Below are positions 61,337 through 64,000 of a DNA stretch of 64,000 nucleotides, piece after piece; within the stretch, counting starts at the first letter, position 1; every line of letters begins with the position of its first letter. The stretch lies in contig NZ_BRXS01000009.1 in assembly GCF_030159095.1 (NCBI RefSeq), positions 41,411-105,410 of the forward strand, written 5' to 3'. Source of the DNA: Roseisolibacter agri. Its GTDB lineage: Bacteria > Gemmatimonadota > Gemmatimonadetes > Gemmatimonadales > Gemmatimonadaceae. Both the position numbers and the translations under genes were made by a program. A model generated the notes under the pieces. It saw only the letters and a list, made by a program, of their open reading frames with translations, searched no databases and was not told the DNA's origin.

Positions 61337-62244
61337 GGCGCGCGGCCGGCGCGGCCATCGTCGCCGTCCTCGTCTCCGCCGCGTGCGCCGACGCGCAGCC
61401 GCGCGTGCCCGCGCGCGATCCCGTCACGCTCGACCTGCCCGCGCGCGACACCGCCAACCCGATGGCGCTCGTGGAGCTGCACTTCCCGAGCGGCGGCGCG
61501 CGGCTGAATGGGCTGCTGTATCTCGCGCCGGGAAAGGGCCCGCACCCGACGGTCGTGCTGCTGCACGGCTATCCCGGCAACGAGCGCAACCTCGACCTCG
61601 CGCAGGCGATGCGCCGCGCGGGGCTGAACGTCCTCTTCTTCCACTACCGCGGCGCGTGGGGAAGCGGCGGCGAGTTCTCGTTCGACAACGCGCAGGCCGA
61701 CGTCGCGGCCGCGCTGCGCTTCCTGCGCGACTCCGTGAACGCGACGCGCCACCGCATCGACCGGCGGCGCCTCGCGCTCGTGGGGCACAGCATGGGCGGC
61801 TGGCTCGCGCTGCGCGGCGCGGCCGCCGACCCGACGGTCGCGTGCGCGGCGGGGCTCGAGTTCTGGGACGTCGGCCGCGAGGGCGTGGCGATGCGGAAGG
61901 ACTCCGCGGCGCGCGCGGAGTTCCTCGCGTACACCACCGACATCACCGCGCCCGGTGCGCCGCTGCGGGCGGCTGGCGGCGCGGCCGCGCTGGTGAAGGC
62001 GATGCTCGATCGCGGCGACGAGTGGGCGCTCGCCGCCAGCGCGCCCGCGCTGCGCGCGCGCCCCGTGCTGCTGCTGGACAACACGGCGAACACGTCGCAC
62101 GCCCCGCTCGCCGACGCGCTGCGGAAGGCGGGCAACGCGCGCGTCGCGACGCACGTGTGGCCCACCGACCACTCGTTCAGCGACCGGCGCGTGGGGCTCG
62201 CGCGCACGGTCATCGACTGGCTGCGGACGGACTGCCGGCTCTGA
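61333..62244 (+). CDS. Secreted alpha/beta hydrolase (dienelactone/BAAT type)
   Basis: 303 aa from GTG 61333, which overlaps the stop of the preceding gene. Signal peptide with SAACAD. Motifs: TVVLLHGYPGNERNLDLAQAM, FFHYRGAWGSGGEFSF, LALVGHSMGGWLALR (Ser nucleophile), LLLDNTAN, TDHSFSDRR (His). Prolyl-oligopeptidase/acyl-hydrolase-like. Co-translation with the upstream hydrolase suggests sequential action on the same class of substrate; this is inference. Confidence 0.85.
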   Translation: MRRAAGAAIVAVLVSAACADAQPRVPARDPVTLDLPARDTANPMALVELHFPSGGARLNGLLYLAPGKGPHPTVVLLHGYPGNERNLDLAQAMRRAGLNVLFFHYRGAWGSGGEFSFDNAQADVAAALRFLRDSVNATRHRIDRRRLALVGHSMGGWLALRGAAADPTVACAAGLEFWDVGREGVAMRKDSAARAEFLAYTTDITAPGAPLRAAGGAAALVKAMLDRGDEWALAASAPALRARPVLLLDNTANTSHAPLADALRKAGNARVATHVWPTDHSFSDRRVGLARTVIDWLRTDCRL

Positions 62245-62268
62245 GCGCGCGCCGTCGCACGACCGGCG

Positions 62269-63786
62269 TCAGCGCGCGGCGGCCCTGCGGCGCGACTCCT
62301 CGACCTCGTCCCACGTGCCGGTGCGGCCGTGCACGCCCACGACCTGCCGCACGCGCAGCCCCGCGTCGCGCACCGCGCGCGCGAGCGCCTCGGTGACCGT
62401 GAAGGCCGGCGGCACCACGCCGCGCTCGGGGATGTAGAACAGGTCGCCCTGGAACAGCACGCCGCTCGCGGGCAGGAAGTACGCGACGTTGCCGGCGGCG
62501 TGGCCGTTCTCCACGGGCAGCGCGTCGATGCGCGCTGTGCCCGCGCCGAAGCTGCGCCGCGCCGCGACCGTCTCGAAGCGCACGCGCGCGCGCAGCGAGT
62601 CGGGAAGCTGGCGCCGCACCGCCTCCTCCAGCCCCGCGCCCACCACCACGACCGCGCCGCGCGCGACGTACGGCGCGAGCCCGCCCACGTGGTCGTTGTG
62701 GTGGTGCGTGACGAACACGCGCGCCACCGTGCGCCCCGGCGCCGAGTCGGCGATCAGCCGCAGCGCGGCTTCCGCGTGCGCGGGCGAGACCGGCGCCTCG
62801 AGCACCGACACGCCGTCGTCGCCGACGACGAACGCCGCGTGGTAGCCGCCCGGCAGGTCGTCCAGGCGGTAGACGCGATCCGCGATGCGCGTCGCCCGCG
62901 GCGCGCCGGGCGCGGGCGCCTCGGCGAATCCTGCGGGCACCGCGAAGCGCGCGTCGTCGAGCGCGGGGCGCAGGTCGACGCGCGTGACGAGCTGCGTGCC
63001 GGCGACGACGCCGTCCGCGCGCTGCACGCGGCGGTACGGCACCGGCACGCCGTCGATGGACCGCCAGTCGTCGAACGCGACCTCCGCGCCCGCGACGGCG
63101 ACGTACGCGGGGCGCGCGCTCGCGGCGTCGATCGCGAGCGTCACCGCGCGCGGCGCGCCGGGATCGGGGAACGTCAGCAGCTCGAGCGCGCGGCCGTCGC
63201 GCGTCGCGGTGCCCGCGTGGCGCAGCGCGGTGTCGGCGGCCATCGCCTGGCGCAGCACGCCCTGCGGCAGCTGCCGCGCGAGCGACGCGACGTTCGTGCG
63301 CGCGGACGCGGCGCTGCCGCGCTGCAGGTCGTCGCCGAGTCGCCAGCGCATCAGGTCCACCTGCCAGGAGGCCGCGGGATCGTGCTGCGTGCGGTAGTGG
63401 AACCGGATCGGCCCGGGCGACGTCGAGAGGAACTCGTTGACGGCGCGCCCCCGCGCGAGGTCGACGAGCTGGCGCAGCTTCGTGGGCACCGGATTCGGCG
63501 TCGTGTCGGTCCAGACGCGTGCCTGCTGCCAGTTGCCGCGCGCGGCGTACGCGTCCAGCTCCAGCTCGAAGCCCGCGAGCGTCGCGACCGCGTCGCGCCC
63601 GCCCAGCGCGTCGACGGCGCGGGCGAGCAGCGCGCGGGCGCGCTCGCGCGACGCGGCCGCGGTGTCGGGCGCGGCCGTGGCTGCGACGACGGCCTTCGCC
63701 GCCGGCACCGGCACGGACGCACGGGTGCACCCCGCGAGCAGCAGCGGGAGCAGGATCGTGCGGGTCGAGCGGGCTGCATCAGACAT
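62269..63786 (-). CDS. Metallo-beta-lactamase-fold lipoprotein
   Basis: 505 aa from ATG 63786. Lipobox LLAGC. The N-terminal half (about 20-290) is a beta-rich outer-membrane-lipoprotein-like domain (TLAGFELELDAYAARGNWQQ). The C-terminal MBL domain has VTHHHNDHVGGLAPYVARG (HxHxDH), VENGHAAGNVAYFLP, LFQGDLFY and the late GVHGRTGTW. Probably a zinc hydrolase in the periplasm; the N-terminal part may deliver substrate. Its end faces the alpha/beta hydrolase pair 24 bp away. Confidence 0.9.
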   Translation of the reverse strand: MSDAARSTRTILLPLLLAGCTRASVPVPAAKAVVAATAAPDTAAASRERARALLARAVDALGGRDAVATLAGFELELDAYAARGNWQQARVWTDTTPNPVPTKLRQLVDLARGRAVNEFLSTSPGPIRFHYRTQHDPAASWQVDLMRWRLGDDLQRGSAASARTNVASLARQLPQGVLRQAMAADTALRHAGTATRDGRALELLTFPDPGAPRAVTLAIDAASARPAYVAVAGAEVAFDDWRSIDGVPVPYRRVQRADGVVAGTQLVTRVDLRPALDDARFAVPAGFAEAPAPGAPRATRIADRVYRLDDLPGGYHAAFVVGDDGVSVLEAPVSPAHAEAALRLIADSAPGRTVARVFVTHHHNDHVGGLAPYVARGAVVVVGAGLEEAVRRQLPDSLRARVRFETVAARRSFGAGTARIDALPVENGHAAGNVAYFLPASGVLFQGDLFYIPERGVVPPAFTVTEALARAVRDAGLRVRQVVGVHGRTGTWDEVEESRRRAAAR

Positions 63787-63873
63787 CGTGAGGCCTGTAG
63801 GGGGAAAGGGAGAGCCAAGAAATTGGCGCTTGCGCGCGCAGCGAGACGCCGCGAATGGACACTCGGTTGGGCG

Positions 63874-64000
63874 CTAGGTAGTGTCTGAGAAGTACCGCGT
63901 TGCGTAGCGGGCGGCGAGGACGAGGCAGATGGCGGCGCGGTAGGTGACGGCGAGCTTCTCGGCCCGCGTCGCCACGCGCCGCCAGCGCTTGAGCCACCCG
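63874..64000 (-). mobile_element. 3' end of an IS5-family transposase
   Basis: The last 41 codons of a minus-strand gene entering from the right edge: GWLKRWRRVATRAEKLAVTYRAA with ICLVLAARYATRYF. WLKRWRR...YxxLxxTYxAAxCL is the C-terminus of IS5-group DDE transposases. The stop TAG falls in GGTAGTGTCTGAGAAG, which looks like the terminal inverted repeat of such elements, so the element's left boundary is about 63872-63878. The rest lies outside the window. Confidence 0.8.

Noticed and set aside
57949..62244. 1431-codon open frame spanning the transpeptidase antisense strand, palindrome C3 and the second hydrolase
   Set aside because: Only its last 303 codons match a protein family; the remainder is antisense or palindrome sequence without consistent composition.
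1..64000. tRNA or rRNA genes
   Set aside because: No cloverleaf-type sequence with the usual T-loop consensus and no rRNA-like conserved blocks were seen in the gaps.

Overview
The window is GC-rich chromosomal DNA from a Gram-negative bacterium. Evidence: many lipoprotein signal peptides, a TolC/adaptor/RND efflux operon, outer-membrane barrels and a periplasmic L,D-transpeptidase. The gene mix (DUF5916 protein, Tricorn-like S41 protease, SARP-TolB-TPR membrane regulator, TIGR02999-type sigma factor, DUF2911, NamZ-like muramidase) and the very high GC recall Gemmatimonadota such as Gemmatirosa/Gemmatimonas. That assignment is inference. No rRNA, tRNA, CRISPR array or phage genes were seen. 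The only mobile element is the 3' end of an IS5-type transposase at the right edge.

Layout. 1-4.4 kb: a cut vanadium-haloperoxidase/PAP2 lipoprotein with a beta-barrel protein, an alpha/beta hydrolase that lacks its nucleophile, and an acyltransferase. 4.4-8.2 kb: a single-domain response regulator and a histidine kinase/sigma-54 activator pair. 8.3-9.9 kb: an acidic-basic histone-like protein behind a long intergenic region with 11-bp tandem repeats. 10-16 kb: the efflux operon, with 4-bp overlaps between its genes. 16-25 kb: secreted metallopeptidase, phosphodiester glycosidase, haem-binding protein, AraC regulator, lipoprotein, DUF2911 and a UvrC-like GIY-YIG protein. 25-31 kb: DUF5916 protein, B12-binding-type receptor, a frameshifted DUF1207 gene and a DUF892 protein with a histone-like tail. 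31-38 kb: ClpP, ECF sigma factor, ThrE exporter, zinc-ribbon membrane protein, GxxExxY protein, transketolase. 38-48.6 kb: PHP protein, giant Tricorn-like protease, NamZ-like muramidase, DUF4097 protein, lipase. 48.6-58 kb: SARP-type regulator, lipoprotein, GNAT, metallophosphoesterase, M20 amidohydrolase, Uma2, luciferase-like oxidoreductase. 58-64 kb: L,D-transpeptidase, two coupled hydrolases, a metallo-beta-lactamase-fold protein, IS remnant.

The most striking feature is not a gene. Seventeen full-length (about 125-180 bp) imperfect palindromes in four arm families (A-D here), plus half copies and coding copies, fill intergenic spaces. Families B, C and D share a core hairpin, B and C share outer arms, and their arms carry GGAT about every 9-11 bp. 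A, B and D copies always sit directly 3' of a gene, often exactly filling the gap between convergent stops. C copies lie only in divergent promoter gaps. Copies also encode protein tails (a GNAT, a GxxExxY protein) and in-frame linkers (the SARP regulator and the Tricorn-like protease). This is a modular palindrome system that behaves partly like BIME/REP elements and partly like Rickettsia palindromic elements.

Most genes are single or paired housekeeping, envelope and secreted-hydrolase functions rather than one pathway. Clear functional units are the efflux operon, the two-component pair, the 60.3-62.2 kb hydrolase pair and the metallophosphoesterase-GNAT pair.
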